64,000 nt of DNA from Kutzneria kofuensis (GTDB lineage: Bacteria > Actinomycetota > Actinomycetes > Mycobacteriales > Pseudonocardiaceae). Positions 23,788 to 32,842 of the stretch are shown here, one piece after another. The DNA lies in assembly GCF_014203355.1 (NCBI RefSeq), contig NZ_JACHIR010000001.1, positions 7,442,038-7,506,037 on the forward strand. Reading direction: 5' to 3'. The notes beneath the pieces were generated by a model. It was not told where the DNA came from. It ran no database searches and saw nothing but the letters and a program-made list of their open reading frames with translations. Position numbers and translations under genes: made by a program. Every line of letters begins with the position of its first letter. The first letter of the stretch is position 1.

Positions 23788-24807
23788 ATGGCGACCGGAA
23801 TCAGCTTGCTGGACTTCATCATGGAGCTGCTGGGCAACCAGACCGCCCGCGACCAGTTCGAGTCCAACCCGCAGCAGTCGCTCGACGACCACGGCTTCAG
23901 CCACCTGTGCGCCGCCGACGTGCACGACGCGATGCCGCTCGTCATCGACGCCGCGCAGTCGTTCGACAGAACCTACGACGCCGGCGGCCCGAGCCATGTG
24001 GTGACCCCGCCGCCGCCCCCGCCGGTGCACGGTGGCGGCGGCGTCGAGCACGCCATCGAGCAGATCCGCTACATCACGCAGAACTACTCCTACTCGGTGG
24101 ACAGCCACAACACCGTGGTGGACAACTCGGTGAACCAGAACGTGTGGGCCCGCGACGTGTGGCAGAGCTTCGACAACCACTCCGTGGTCACCACGGGCGA
24201 CCACAACGTCGTGGGCAACGGCAACGAGGTGCTCAACGGCGACCTGTCGGCCGATCACGGCGGCGCGGTGGCGGTCGGAGGTAGCGCCACGGGCTCCGCG
24301 GACGACTACTCCACCGACGTGCACGCCTACGGCAGCGGCAACGTGGCCGTGGCGAGCAATGGCAGCAGCACCGGCCAGAGCGACTCGCACAACAGCACCG
24401 ACAGCCACAACACGACCGACTCGCACAACAACACCGCGATCGGTTCGGGCAACGACTCGCACGACAACACGGCGATCGGCTCCGGGAACGACTCCCACGA
24501 CGACTCGCACGACAACACCGCCGTGGACTCCGGGAACGACTCGCACGACGACTCCCACGACAACACCGCGATCGGTTCGGGCAACGACTCCCACGACGAC
24601 GTGGCCTCGAACAACAACACCGCGATCGGGTCCGGGAACGACTCGCACGACGACATCGGCTCGGACAACACCACGGCGATCGGTTCGGGCAACGACTCGC
24701 ACGACACCAGCCTGACCGAGCTCGACTCGCACGACCACACGAACATCGCCTCGAACAACGACATCGCGTCCGACAACGACGTCGACCACACCATCATCCA
24801 CATCTGA
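23788..24807 (+). CDS. iniB: IniB-like protein with Ser/Asn/Asp/His-rich repeats
   Basis: 339 residues from ATG 23788, chosen because GAGGAGGAG lies just upstream (an ATG at 23755 lies before it). Residues 1-60 (SLLDFIMELLGNQTARDQFE, then DDHGFSHLCAADVHDAM) match the conserved N-terminus of mycobacterial IniB. After a proline hinge the rest is low complexity, with six copies of TAIGSGNDSHD (one degenerate) in the last 120 residues. No Cys, no signal peptide. In mycobacteria IniB is encoded with the dynamin-like IniA and IniC and induced by cell-wall stress; the same order here supports the call. Confidence 0.8.
   Translation: MATGISLLDFIMELLGNQTARDQFESNPQQSLDDHGFSHLCAADVHDAMPLVIDAAQSFDRTYDAGGPSHVVTPPPPPPVHGGGGVEHAIEQIRYITQNYSYSVDSHNTVVDNSVNQNVWARDVWQSFDNHSVVTTGDHNVVGNGNEVLNGDLSADHGGAVAVGGSATGSADDYSTDVHAYGSGNVAVASNGSSTGQSDSHNSTDSHNTTDSHNNTAIGSGNDSHDNTAIGSGNDSHDDSHDNTAVDSGNDSHDDSHDNTAIGSGNDSHDDVASNNNTAIGSGNDSHDDIGSDNTTAIGSGNDSHDTSLTELDSHDHTNIASNNDIASDNDVDHTIIHI
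24383..24712 (+). repeat. In-gene tandem repeats encoding TAIGSGNDSHD units
   Basis: Imperfect tandem units of about 33-50 bases within iniB encode GSGNDSHD(D/N) blocks. Synonymous differences (gactcgcac versus gactcccac, ggttcgggc versus ggctccggg) show that selection keeps the peptide rather than the DNA. The repeat unit resembles short beta-roll head repeats of trimeric adhesins in its AIGxG core (inference). Confidence 0.8.
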
Positions 24808-24821
24808 CGGGAGCCGTCACC

Positions 24822-26591
24822 ATGCCGCCGACCGCCGCCGAGCTGCTGGACCTCGCGATCCGGGCCACCACGGCCTACCGCAGGGAGGACCTCGGCGCGC
24901 GGTTGGCGGTGACCCGCCGGCGGCTGCTGGACCCGGAGGTCCGGGTGCTGGTCGTCGGCGAGTTCAAGCAGGGCAAGAGCATGCTGGTCAACTCCCTGGT
25001 GGACGCGCCGGTCTGCCCGGTCGACGACGACCTGGCGACGGCGGTGCCCACGCTGGTCCGCTACGCCCCGGAGCCGTCGGTGGTGCTGGTCGGTGACGAC
25101 GAGCACCAGCGCCGGCCGGTGCCGATCGACCAGCTGGCCCGGCATGTCTCGGAAGCGGGGAATCCCGGCAACCGCGAACGTCTGCGCCACGCGGAGGTCG
25201 GGGTTCCCCGCACTGTGCTGTCCGGCGGCCTGTGCCTGGTCGACACGCCCGGCGTCGGCGGCCTCGACTCGGCGCACGGGGCGAGCACGATGGCCGTGCT
25301 GCCCACTGCCGACGCCGTGATCCTGGTGTCCGACGCGGCCCAGGAGTACACCGGCCCCGAGCTGGATTTCCTGCGCCAGGCCATGAAGATGTGCCCGACC
25401 GTCCTCTGTGTGCTGACGAAGACCGACCTCTACCCGCAGTGGCGGCGGATCGCCGAGCTCAACCGCGGGCACCTGGCCGCGGCGGACGTGGACGCCGACC
25501 TGATCGCCGTCTCGTCGACGCTGCGGCAGCACGCGATCCGCACCCAGGACGCGCAGCTCAACGAGGAATCCGGCTTCCCGGAGCTGATCTACCGGCTGCG
25601 CAACGACATTTTCGCCCAGGCGGCCGCGCTCGCCGACCGGTCGGTGGCCAACGACGTGCTGTCGGTGACCGTGCAACTGTCGGCGTCGATGCAGGCGGAG
25701 CTGGCCGCGTACCGGAATCCGAACCACGCCGAGGACCTGATCGCCGAGCTGACCCGCGCCCGCAACCGTGCCGACGCGCTGCGGGAACGCTCCGCCCGCT
25801 GGCAGCAGACCCTCAACGACGGCGTCAGCGACCTGATCGCGGACATCGAGTACGACCTGCGCGACCGGATGCGGCACCTGTTGCGGGAGGCCGAGGAGGA
25901 GCTGGAGCTCGTCGATCCGGCCACTGTGGACGAAGAGTTCACGCTGTGGCTGCACCAGCGCGGGGCCGCCGCGGCGTCGGCGAACTTCGTGTGGACGCAC
26001 CAGCGGACGCAGTGGCTGGCGCGGCAGGTGGCCGAACACTTCGGCGACGCGGGCGACCAGGCCATGCCGGACCTGAGCTTCCACGCGCCGACCGCCACGA
26101 GCACGTTCGAGATGCCGGTGGCGGAGTACTTCAGCCTGGGCCAGAAGCTGATCACCGGCATGCGCGGCGGCTACGGCGGCACGATCATGATCGGCATGCT
26201 GAGCACGGTCGCCGGGCTGACGCTGCTCAACCCGGTGTCGGTGGGGGCCGGCGTGCTGCTGGGCCGCAAGACCGTGAAGGACGAGCGCAAACGCATGCTG
26301 CAGCGGCGGCAGAGCGAGGCCAAGGCGGCGGCGCGACGATTCGTCGACGACCTGATCTTCCAGGTGGGCAAGGAATCCCGTGACCTGCTGCGCGAACTGC
26401 AGCGCACGCTGAGGGACCACTTCACCGCCCACGCGCAGGAACTGTCCCGGTCGGTGCAGGAGGCGCTCGCCGCGGCGCAGCAGGCCGTGAAGGCGGACTC
26501 GGGCAGCCGGGACGGGCGGATCAAGGACGTGACGGCGGAACTGGCCCGGGTCGACCACCTGGCCGGCCTGGCCCGGGAGCTGGCCCGATGA
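24822..26591 (+). CDS. iniA: IniA-like bacterial dynamin GTPase
   Basis: 589 residues. G1 P-loop GEFKQGKS (46-53), G3 DTPG in CLVDTPGVGGLD (near 140) and G4 TKTD (near 198) define a dynamin-type GTPase. The helical stalk follows, with a hydrophobic paddle around 445-475 (GGTIMIGMLSTVAGLTLLNP) that would insert in membrane, then a basic coiled region (RKTVKDERKRMLQRRQ). In mycobacteria IniA remodels the inner membrane under cell-wall stress. The ATG follows iniB by 14 bases; its stop overlaps the start of the iniC-like gene. Confidence 0.88.
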   Translation: MPPTAAELLDLAIRATTAYRREDLGARLAVTRRRLLDPEVRVLVVGEFKQGKSMLVNSLVDAPVCPVDDDLATAVPTLVRYAPEPSVVLVGDDEHQRRPVPIDQLARHVSEAGNPGNRERLRHAEVGVPRTVLSGGLCLVDTPGVGGLDSAHGASTMAVLPTADAVILVSDAAQEYTGPELDFLRQAMKMCPTVLCVLTKTDLYPQWRRIAELNRGHLAAADVDADLIAVSSTLRQHAIRTQDAQLNEESGFPELIYRLRNDIFAQAAALADRSVANDVLSVTVQLSASMQAELAAYRNPNHAEDLIAELTRARNRADALRERSARWQQTLNDGVSDLIADIEYDLRDRMRHLLREAEEELELVDPATVDEEFTLWLHQRGAAAASANFVWTHQRTQWLARQVAEHFGDAGDQAMPDLSFHAPTATSTFEMPVAEYFSLGQKLITGMRGGYGGTIMIGMLSTVAGLTLLNPVSVGAGVLLGRKTVKDERKRMLQRRQSEAKAAARRFVDDLIFQVGKESRDLLRELQRTLRDHFTAHAQELSRSVQEALAAAQQAVKADSGSRDGRIKDVTAELARVDHLAGLARELAR

Positions 26592-28027
26592 GCCGGCTCG
26601 GCGGGCAGGTGCGGACGCTGGTGCGCGACGCCGTCGACGTGTTCCGGGAGTCGCCGGAGATCGCGCAGTCGCTGCGTGATCACCTGGACCGGCTGGACGG
26701 GCCGTTGCGGGTGGCGATCGCCGGCCAGGTCAAGGCCGGCAAGTCGACGCTGCTCAACGCGTTGGTGGGGGAGCGGCTGGCGCCGACCGACGCCGGCGAG
26801 TGCACGCGGATCGTCACCTGGTACCGGCAGGGGCACCGGCCGCGGGTCAGTGCGCAGCCGCTCGTCGGCGGCCCGCGTCAGCTGCGTGTCGACCGCGAGG
26901 ACGGGGCGCTGCGCATCGACCTGGAGGGCCTGAACCCCGCGCACGTGGAGCGCTTGGTGGTGGACTGGCCGTCCCGTGGGCTGTCGGACACCATCCTGAT
27001 CGACACGCCCGGCATCGCCTCGCTGTCGACCGACGTTTCCGCACGGGCCAACGGGTTTCTCGTGCCGGAGGACGAGCCGAGCGAGGCCGACGCCGTCGTC
27101 TACCTGATGCGGCACCTGCACAGCGCCGACCTCCGGCTGCTGGAGTCGTTCCACGACAACGGGATCGCCCGCGCGAACCCGGTGAACACGATCGCCGTGC
27201 TGTCCCGGGCCGACGAGGTCGGTGTCGGCCGCGTGGACGCGCTGATGTCGGCCACCAGGATCGCGCGGCGGTACCGGTCCGATCCGCGGCTGCGGCGACT
27301 GTGCCAGGGCGTGGTGCCCGTCGCCGGGCTGCTCGCGGAGACCGCTCGGTCGTTGCACCAGCACGAGTTCGACGCCCTGGCCGAGATGGCCGCGAAGCCG
27401 CGCTCCGACGTCGAGTCCGCGCTGCTGTCGGCCGACCGGTTCGTGCAGTACGCGGGCGGGTTCGGGCTGCTGGAGCGGTTCGGGCTGTTCGGCGTGCGGC
27501 TGTCGCTGGCGCTGGTCCGGCAGGGCTTCGGCGATCCCGGCCGGCTGGCCGCGGAGCTGGTCCGGCGCAGCGGCATCGACGAGTTGCGGGCCGTGTTCGC
27601 CGCCCAGTTCATGCAGCGTCGCGACCTGCTGAAGTCCCGCTCCGCCTTGCTGGCCGTGGATGCCTTGCTACGCAAGGACGCCCGCCCCGGTACGGATGTC
27701 CTGCGCGACGAGGTCGAGCGGATTCTCGCCGGCGCCCACGAGTTCACCGAGCTCCGTGTCCTCGGCGCGCTGCGCACCTGCGTGACCGGCCTCAGTGAGG
27801 ACGCCATGGACGAGGCCGAGCGCCTGCTCGGCGCCGGCGGCGCGCAGCCGTGGTCCCGCCTCGGCCTCACCCCGGACGTCGACCGTGCCGAACAGCGGGC
27901 GGCGGTGCTCGACGCCCTGGCCCGATGGCAGCGTCAGGCCGAGAACCCGTTGGCACGCAAGGCGACCGTTGACGTGGCCCGCGTGATCGTCCGCACCTGC
28001 GAGGGCATGGCCGCCGAGCTGTCGTGA
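26588..28027 (+). CDS. iniC: IniC-like dynamin-family GTPase
   Basis: 479 residues, start ATG 26588 overlapping the iniA stop (ATGA). P-loop GQVKAGKS (46-53), DTPG in ILIDTPGIASLS (near 138) and SRAD at the G4 position (near 207). The stalk is shorter than in IniA and lacks a strong hydrophobic paddle, as in mycobacterial IniC, so it probably works as the partner of IniA in a hetero-oligomer. It ends the operon; a convergent LuxR gene follows. Confidence 0.87.
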   Translation: MSRLGGQVRTLVRDAVDVFRESPEIAQSLRDHLDRLDGPLRVAIAGQVKAGKSTLLNALVGERLAPTDAGECTRIVTWYRQGHRPRVSAQPLVGGPRQLRVDREDGALRIDLEGLNPAHVERLVVDWPSRGLSDTILIDTPGIASLSTDVSARANGFLVPEDEPSEADAVVYLMRHLHSADLRLLESFHDNGIARANPVNTIAVLSRADEVGVGRVDALMSATRIARRYRSDPRLRRLCQGVVPVAGLLAETARSLHQHEFDALAEMAAKPRSDVESALLSADRFVQYAGGFGLLERFGLFGVRLSLALVRQGFGDPGRLAAELVRRSGIDELRAVFAAQFMQRRDLLKSRSALLAVDALLRKDARPGTDVLRDEVERILAGAHEFTELRVLGALRTCVTGLSEDAMDEAERLLGAGGAQPWSRLGLTPDVDRAEQRAAVLDALARWQRQAENPLARKATVDVARVIVRTCEGMAAELS

Positions 28028-28076
28028 CCGCCACGGCGAAAGCCCCCGCCTGGCACGGAAAGCGCTGGTGGCCTGG

Positions 28077-29498
28077 TCACTGCCCGTTGACCAGGGCGCG
28101 CAGCCGGGCCAGCAGCTCTCGGCGCGAGGCCGAGCCGAGACGCTGCCGGATCCGGGCGACGTGGTGCTCGACGGTCTTGGCCGAGATGAACAGGCGCTCC
28201 CCGATCTGCTTGTACGTCATGCCGCCGACCAGCAGCTCCGCCACCTCGATCTCCCGGGCGGACAGCTGCGGCGCGGGCGATTCCTCGGCGCTGTGCGGGA
28301 CCCCGTGCAGCGCGCGGGCACACGTGAGCAGGGTCGTCATCTCGTTGCGGTCGGCGGTCCGGATGGCGGCCTGCCCGGCGAGCCGAGCGCCGTCCCAACC
28401 CAGCCCGACCGCCCGTAGCTCACGGGCGGCGGCCACCACCTGCTCCACCTGCACGTCCCCGGCCAGCACCCGCAGCCACGCCCGCGCGCACCCGGCCAGC
28501 GCCGCGGCGTAGCGGGAGCTGCGGGCCATCGTGGACAACGCGGCGGCGTGCCGCGCAGCCGTCGACGGCGACTCCGACGCGACCGCCGCCTGCAACGCGA
28601 ACCAGTGCAGCGGCACCGACCACAACGCCGGCCGGCCCAGCCGTGACAGCAGGTCGTCGGCTTCCGCCAGCCTCGGCGCCAGCCACTCGTCCTCGTGCAA
28701 CCGTGCCGCGGCAACGGCGATCTCGCCGACGGGCTGCAGCACGAACAGGTCCACCGGATGCGCGATCACGGCGTCCCGGGCTCGTGGCCACGCGTCGAGC
28801 AGGCCGGCCAGGTCGGACCGCCGTCGGGCCACGCCGATCTCGATCGCCGCCGCGAACAGCTCGTCACGGGGACGGGCGCACTGCCCCGGCACGTCGGCGG
28901 CGGCAAGATCGCCGCGCTGCAAGGAGATCCAGGCGCGGAGCAGGGCGTGCCGCATGGAGTCGTCGCCCACCGCGGACTCGGCCATGTCCAGCTGCCCCAG
29001 ATGCAGCGCCACCAGGCACGCCAGCGCGGAAGGGGTGTCCGGCAGTAACACCTTGCCGGCGTGGGGTTCCAGCACCGCGGCCGCCTGCACGAGCTGGGAC
29101 AACGCGGCCACGGCCGACCCCGTCACGGATTCGGTCACCGCATGGGCCACAAGGGATTCGACTGTGGACAGCGAAGTGGGCGTGCGCACGGAGTCGTCGA
29201 ACGCGGCGAGTTGCTCCCGCGCCTGCGCCAGGTCGCCGACGCCCAGCAGCGCCGCGACCACGAAGCCGGAGCGGACACCGTCCACGCTCTCCGCCCACCG
29301 GTACAGCGTGACGCTGTCGGCCAGCATGCCGCGCTGCGCGAGCACCGCCGCCGCGACCTCCGCGCCGCGCCGGTCGCCGTCGAGGATGGCCTGGTCGGCC
29401 AGTACGGAAGCGGTGTCGAGGTCACCGTCCAACGCGGCGGCCACGGCCTGTGCTGACAGCGGCCCGGTCTCCACGGCGTCGTCGACCACGTGGGTCAT
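28077..29498 (-). CDS. LuxR-family regulator with helical-repeat sensor region
   Basis: 473 residues. The N-terminal ~390 are alanine-rich helical repeats resembling TPR/LAL middle domains, without a Walker A motif. The C-terminal GerE helix-turn-helix (about 405-465) reads LSAREIEVAELLVGGMTYKQ and then ISAKTVEHHVARIRQRLG. Mycobacterial ini operons also neighbour a LuxR-type regulator (IniR), so this gene is a reasonable controller of the adjacent iniBAC-like operon, perhaps through the ATCCCCCAAC repeats (inference). Convergent with iniC. Confidence 0.88.
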   Translation of the reverse strand: MTHVVDDAVETGPLSAQAVAAALDGDLDTASVLADQAILDGDRRGAEVAAAVLAQRGMLADSVTLYRWAESVDGVRSGFVVAALLGVGDLAQAREQLAAFDDSVRTPTSLSTVESLVAHAVTESVTGSAVAALSQLVQAAAVLEPHAGKVLLPDTPSALACLVALHLGQLDMAESAVGDDSMRHALLRAWISLQRGDLAAADVPGQCARPRDELFAAAIEIGVARRRSDLAGLLDAWPRARDAVIAHPVDLFVLQPVGEIAVAAARLHEDEWLAPRLAEADDLLSRLGRPALWSVPLHWFALQAAVASESPSTAARHAAALSTMARSSRYAAALAGCARAWLRVLAGDVQVEQVVAAARELRAVGLGWDGARLAGQAAIRTADRNEMTTLLTCARALHGVPHSAEESPAPQLSAREIEVAELLVGGMTYKQIGERLFISAKTVEHHVARIRQRLGSASRRELLARLRALVNGQ

Positions 29499-29556
29499 CT
29501 CGCTCCCGACGGTTGTCGTTCGGACCTACGCATAGTCGTACCGTCGAGTCGTTTCG

Positions 29557-30546
29557 TTAGTTCAACTCCAGCAATGCCTTACCCTTTCGGGTGACGGAGT
29601 GCAGCACAGCCTGTCCGTGGCGCCGGCTCACCACGAAGCCCGCGTTGCGCAGCAAAGTCACCTGCTGGCTGGCCGACGCCAGCGACATGCCGATCGTCTC
29701 CGCCAGTTCCGACGTGGACCGCGGCGTGCGCAGCGCGACCAGGATCCGGGCGCGCGTACGGCCGACGACCTGCGCCAGGTGGAACTGCGCACGCTCCTCG
29801 GCGACCGGGTCGCGGCGCAGCGGCCGGGCCGGAAACACCAGCACGGGCGGCAATTCCTCGTCGATCAGGGTCACGGGATCGCCGACGCAGAAGAACGACG
29901 GCACCAGCGTCAGCCCGCGGCCGCCGAGCCGGATCTCGTGCGAGCGCGGATAGTCCGTCTCCAGCCACGGCCAGCGCCATCGGAAGGACGGCCCGAGCCG
30001 GGCGAACATGCCGCCCAGACCGTCGTCGAGCAGCTCACGCAGCCGCGATTCGCCGTCGGCACGGACATGGTCGCCGACCTCGTCCCACACCGGCGCGATG
30101 GCCGTGTCGTAGTAGCGGCGCAGCGCGCCGACCAGGTCGGTCATCTGTTCGGCGTTGCCGGCGGCCAGGCCGCGGCAGAACCGGGAGCCCTCGACACGCC
30201 GCAGCCGAGCGGGGCTCATGTCCAGGGTGAGTCGGGAGCGCGGTGTAGACCGTATTACGTCGAACGTCCCCTCGATGCCGTCCGATGTGGGCAAGGGCGT
30301 CAGGAAGTCGGGAAAGTTGCCGCGGCGCGGCACGAGCTGGCGCAGCAGCCGGAACGCCTGGAGCGATTCGGCGTCGGCCAGCCGAGGTCGGACCTCTCGC
30401 CGCCACACCGCGTGACGGTCCGGTTCGCCGGTGGGCAAGAGGTGATCGACGCTCAGCACCAGCTCCCACATGGGGTCCGGCTCCGTGAGCACCCGCGTGC
30501 GCAGCAGATCCTCGGCCGTGAAGTGCAACCGCAGCGTGCCCGCCAT
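29557..30546 (-). CDS. ArsR-like winged-helix regulator with large N-terminal domain (DUF5937-like)
   Basis: 329 residues from ATG 30546, which follows GGGAG (an in-frame GTG/ATG nine bases earlier would overlap the ribosome site). The N-terminal ~240 residues begin LRLHFTAEDLLRTRVLTEP, typical of the DUF5937 ArsR-like family. The C-terminal wHTH (about 255-325) reads VGRTRARILVALRTPRSTSE and SLASASQQVTLLRNAGFVVS. Likely represses a neighbouring gene or itself; the inverted repeat at 30592-30619 lies in the right place. Confidence 0.87.
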   Translation of the reverse strand: MAGTLRLHFTAEDLLRTRVLTEPDPMWELVLSVDHLLPTGEPDRHAVWRREVRPRLADAESLQAFRLLRQLVPRRGNFPDFLTPLPTSDGIEGTFDVIRSTPRSRLTLDMSPARLRRVEGSRFCRGLAAGNAEQMTDLVGALRRYYDTAIAPVWDEVGDHVRADGESRLRELLDDGLGGMFARLGPSFRWRWPWLETDYPRSHEIRLGGRGLTLVPSFFCVGDPVTLIDEELPPVLVFPARPLRRDPVAEERAQFHLAQVVGRTRARILVALRTPRSTSELAETIGMSLASASQQVTLLRNAGFVVSRRHGQAVLHSVTRKGKALLELN

Positions 30547-30591
30547 CTCTCCCACCCCCCTGACCGGACAATGGTCCCACCCCGGCCCGCC

Positions 30592-30619
30592 GGACCTTTC
30601 GGACCTGCCTGAAAGGTCC
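30592..30619. promoter_or_regulatory. GGACCTTTC inverted repeat, candidate ArsR operator
   Basis: GGACCTTTC (30592-30600) and GAAAGGTCC (30611-30619) are perfect 9-bp arms around a 10-base spacer, in the 134-base divergent gap between the ArsR-like gene and the hypothetical gene at 30681. Symmetry and centre-to-centre spacing fit a dimeric wHTH repressor. Confidence 0.5.
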
Positions 30620-30680
30620 TACCAGCCGCGCGTCCGTCGTGCCATGGTGACTGTGCACGATCACGTTGGGGGGCTCGCTG

Positions 30681-31349
30681 ATGGACGACGCGTCGCTGCG
30701 CATGCGCGTGGCCTTCGACGAACGGATCGGCGATTCCCGGGCCGAGCTGGCGGAACTGCTCGCGTGCTGCGGCACGACCACCGCCCGCACGGGCTACCTG
30801 GCGGAACTGGCCGCGCGGCTGGAGGTGTTCGGCAGCGCGGGCGAGCCTTCCTCCACGCCGATCCTGGACGCCGGCGCCGACGGGCTGGAGTACTTCCGCC
30901 GGCACGGGCCCGAACACGCCCGCCGACGGCACCGGGCGTTCGACTTCGACACGGAGATCGGCGCCCGCTACGACAGGCAGCGCGACATCCCGCTGGCCGA
31001 GTTGCGGGCCGACGCCGAGAGCCTCGAGTCGCTCTGTTCCGACATGCTCGACGCGCGCCGCGACCCGTGGCAGCGGGTGGTGTGGCAGCGCATCGGCGGC
31101 TTCGCCGACACGCTGCGGGTCGCCTGCGACGCGGTGGAACGCATCGTGTTCGACAAGGCCGACGCCGTCCACCGGCTGGCCGAGGGCATCGACTCGTACG
31201 ACGGCGACCGCTACGAGGCCCGGCTGGCGGTGTTCGACGCGGCCTGCCGCCACGCCGACGCCGACGTCGCCGACGTGCTGCGCCGGCTGGGCGACGAGAT
31301 GGCCGCGACGGGCACGCGTGACCTTGCCGAAAACCGGTACGCAACGTGA
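30681..31349 (+). CDS. Conserved hypothetical protein
   Basis: 222 residues from ATG 30681. Acidic, helix-rich, soluble, with repeated Arg/Asp pairs (RHGPEHARRRHRAFDFDTEI, FDKADAVHRLAEGIDSY). No recognised domain. It is divergent from the ArsR-like regulator and followed after 77 bases by the MFS gene on the same strand, so it may be co-transcribed with it. Confidence 0.75.
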   Translation: MDDASLRMRVAFDERIGDSRAELAELLACCGTTTARTGYLAELAARLEVFGSAGEPSSTPILDAGADGLEYFRRHGPEHARRRHRAFDFDTEIGARYDRQRDIPLAELRADAESLESLCSDMLDARRDPWQRVVWQRIGGFADTLRVACDAVERIVFDKADAVHRLAEGIDSYDGDRYEARLAVFDAACRHADADVADVLRRLGDEMAATGTRDLAENRYAT

Positions 31350-31426
31350 CGAGGCCGCTACCCTCGTGAAGATCGGTGCTGTGTCGACTGACATTTGGGG
31401 ATGCACCGGTTACGGGGGACAACTTG

Positions 31427-32656
31427 ATGGATGCCGAACCAGCACGGGTCACCTTCGGGACCGTGCTCAAGACCGGCGAGTTCCGCGCGCTCTGGTTGGC
31501 TGAGCTGCTGTCCACGCTCGGTGACCAGGTGGCCAGGGTGGCGCTGGCGGTGCTGGTCTTCAACACCACCGACTCGGCCGTGCTCACCGGCCTGACCTTC
31601 GCGCTGACCTACGTGCCGACGCTGCTCGGCGGGATCTTCCTGGCCGGCCTGGGGGACCGGTTCCCGCGCCGCGAGGTGATGGTCGCGGCCAACGTCGTGC
31701 AGGCGGTGCTGGTCGCGGCGATGGCCGTGCCGAACGTGCCGCTGCCGGTGCTGTGCCTGCTGCTGGCGGTGTCGGTGCTGGCCACCGGCCCGTTCAACGC
31801 CGCCCAGCTGGCGATCCTGCCGGACCTGCTCAGCGGGCAGCGCTACGTGACGGCGATGTCGCTGCGCAACGTGACGACGTACTCGGCGCAGCTGGCCGGC
31901 TTCGCCGGCGGGGGACTGCTGATCGCCGTGCTCAACCCGTACCTGGGGCTGGCCATCGACGCGCTGACGTTTGTCGTGTCGGCGCTGCTGCTGTGGACCG
32001 GGCTCCGGCCGCGGCCGGCGGTGCGGTCGGAGGAGCACGCCGAGCCGACGTCGATCCTGCACGGGTTCACGGTGATCTGGCGCGATCCGCGGACCCGGAT
32101 CCTGCTGGGCATCGGCGCGCTGGCGCTGTTCTACATCGCGCCGGAGGCACTGGGCGCGCCGTACGCCGAGCAGCTGGGCATGGGGCCGACCGCGGTCGGG
32201 CTGCTGATGGCCGCCGACCCGATCGGCGCCGTCGTCGGTTCGCTGCTGTTCGACCGGCTCTCCGAGGTGGCCAGGCTGCGGTCGGTCGGCTGGCTCGGGG
32301 TGGCCGCCGGCGCGCCGATCGCGGCCTGCGCGCTCTACCCGAACCTCGTGCTGTCGATGGCGTTGTTCGCGTGCAGCGGGGCCGCCGCGACGATTTACAC
32401 CATTCAAGCGATGACCACCGCATCGCGTTTACTGCCTAATTCGGTACGGGCCCAGGGAATGGGATTCGCGTCCGCCGTCATCCAGTCGGTGCAAGGGGTC
32501 GGCGCACTTGTCGCCGGCGCATTCGCTCAGGTGTTCACGCCGGCGGGCGGAATGGCGGTGGTCGGCTGCGTCGGGGTGGTGCTGGCGGCCGGACTGGCGC
32601 TGGCGTGGCGCCGGGTGGCGAATCCCGCGCAGTTGGCCGTGCAGCTGACCGGGTGA
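31427..32656 (+). CDS. MFS transporter (drug-efflux-like)
   Basis: 409 residues from ATG 31427 (CGGGGGA upstream). About twelve hydrophobic helices. FRALWLAELLSTLGDQVARV and the loop GLGDRFPRREVMV carry the MFS motif A-like signature between helices 2 and 3. Similar proteins (MDR/enterobactin-exporter EntS-like MFS_3) expel drugs or siderophores; substrate unknown. Single gene downstream of the hypothetical gene. Confidence 0.9.
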   Translation: MDAEPARVTFGTVLKTGEFRALWLAELLSTLGDQVARVALAVLVFNTTDSAVLTGLTFALTYVPTLLGGIFLAGLGDRFPRREVMVAANVVQAVLVAAMAVPNVPLPVLCLLLAVSVLATGPFNAAQLAILPDLLSGQRYVTAMSLRNVTTYSAQLAGFAGGGLLIAVLNPYLGLAIDALTFVVSALLLWTGLRPRPAVRSEEHAEPTSILHGFTVIWRDPRTRILLGIGALALFYIAPEALGAPYAEQLGMGPTAVGLLMAADPIGAVVGSLLFDRLSEVARLRSVGWLGVAAGAPIAACALYPNLVLSMALFACSGAAATIYTIQAMTTASRLLPNSVRAQGMGFASAVIQSVQGVGALVAGAFAQVFTPAGGMAVVGCVGVVLAAGLALAWRRVANPAQLAVQLTG

Positions 32657-32716
32657 GTGGACACGGTCGGCGACGGATGGCGGTCCGCCGCCGACCCCGT
32701 TGGATGGATCACCTTG

Positions 32717-32728
32717 ACCTGATCAGGT
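32717..32728. promoter_or_regulatory. ACCTGATCAGGT palindrome upstream of the GGDEF gene
   Basis: A perfect 12-bp palindrome 115 bases before the diguanylate cyclase start, overlapping a TTGACC hexamer that could be a -35 box. Candidate operator; the regulator is not identified. Confidence 0.35.
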
Positions 32729-32842
32729 TGTCCTACCACGCATTGTCCGACCTCCGTTGCGCTAGCCGGGTGGTCCTGATCCGTTTCCAGAACACACTCC
32801 GCAGCTTCCCGCATACTCCATGGAAACCGTGGGGGGAGAGCC

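Noticed and set aside
24383-24712. Possible CRISPR-like regular repeats
   Set aside because: The repeats are coding, in one frame, vary synonymously and have no unique spacers of constant length.
24327-26558. 743-codon minus-strand frame opposite iniB and iniA, with repeated CES/SWES peptides
   Set aside because: The repeats are the reverse complement of the iniB repeats; no plausible start or domain.
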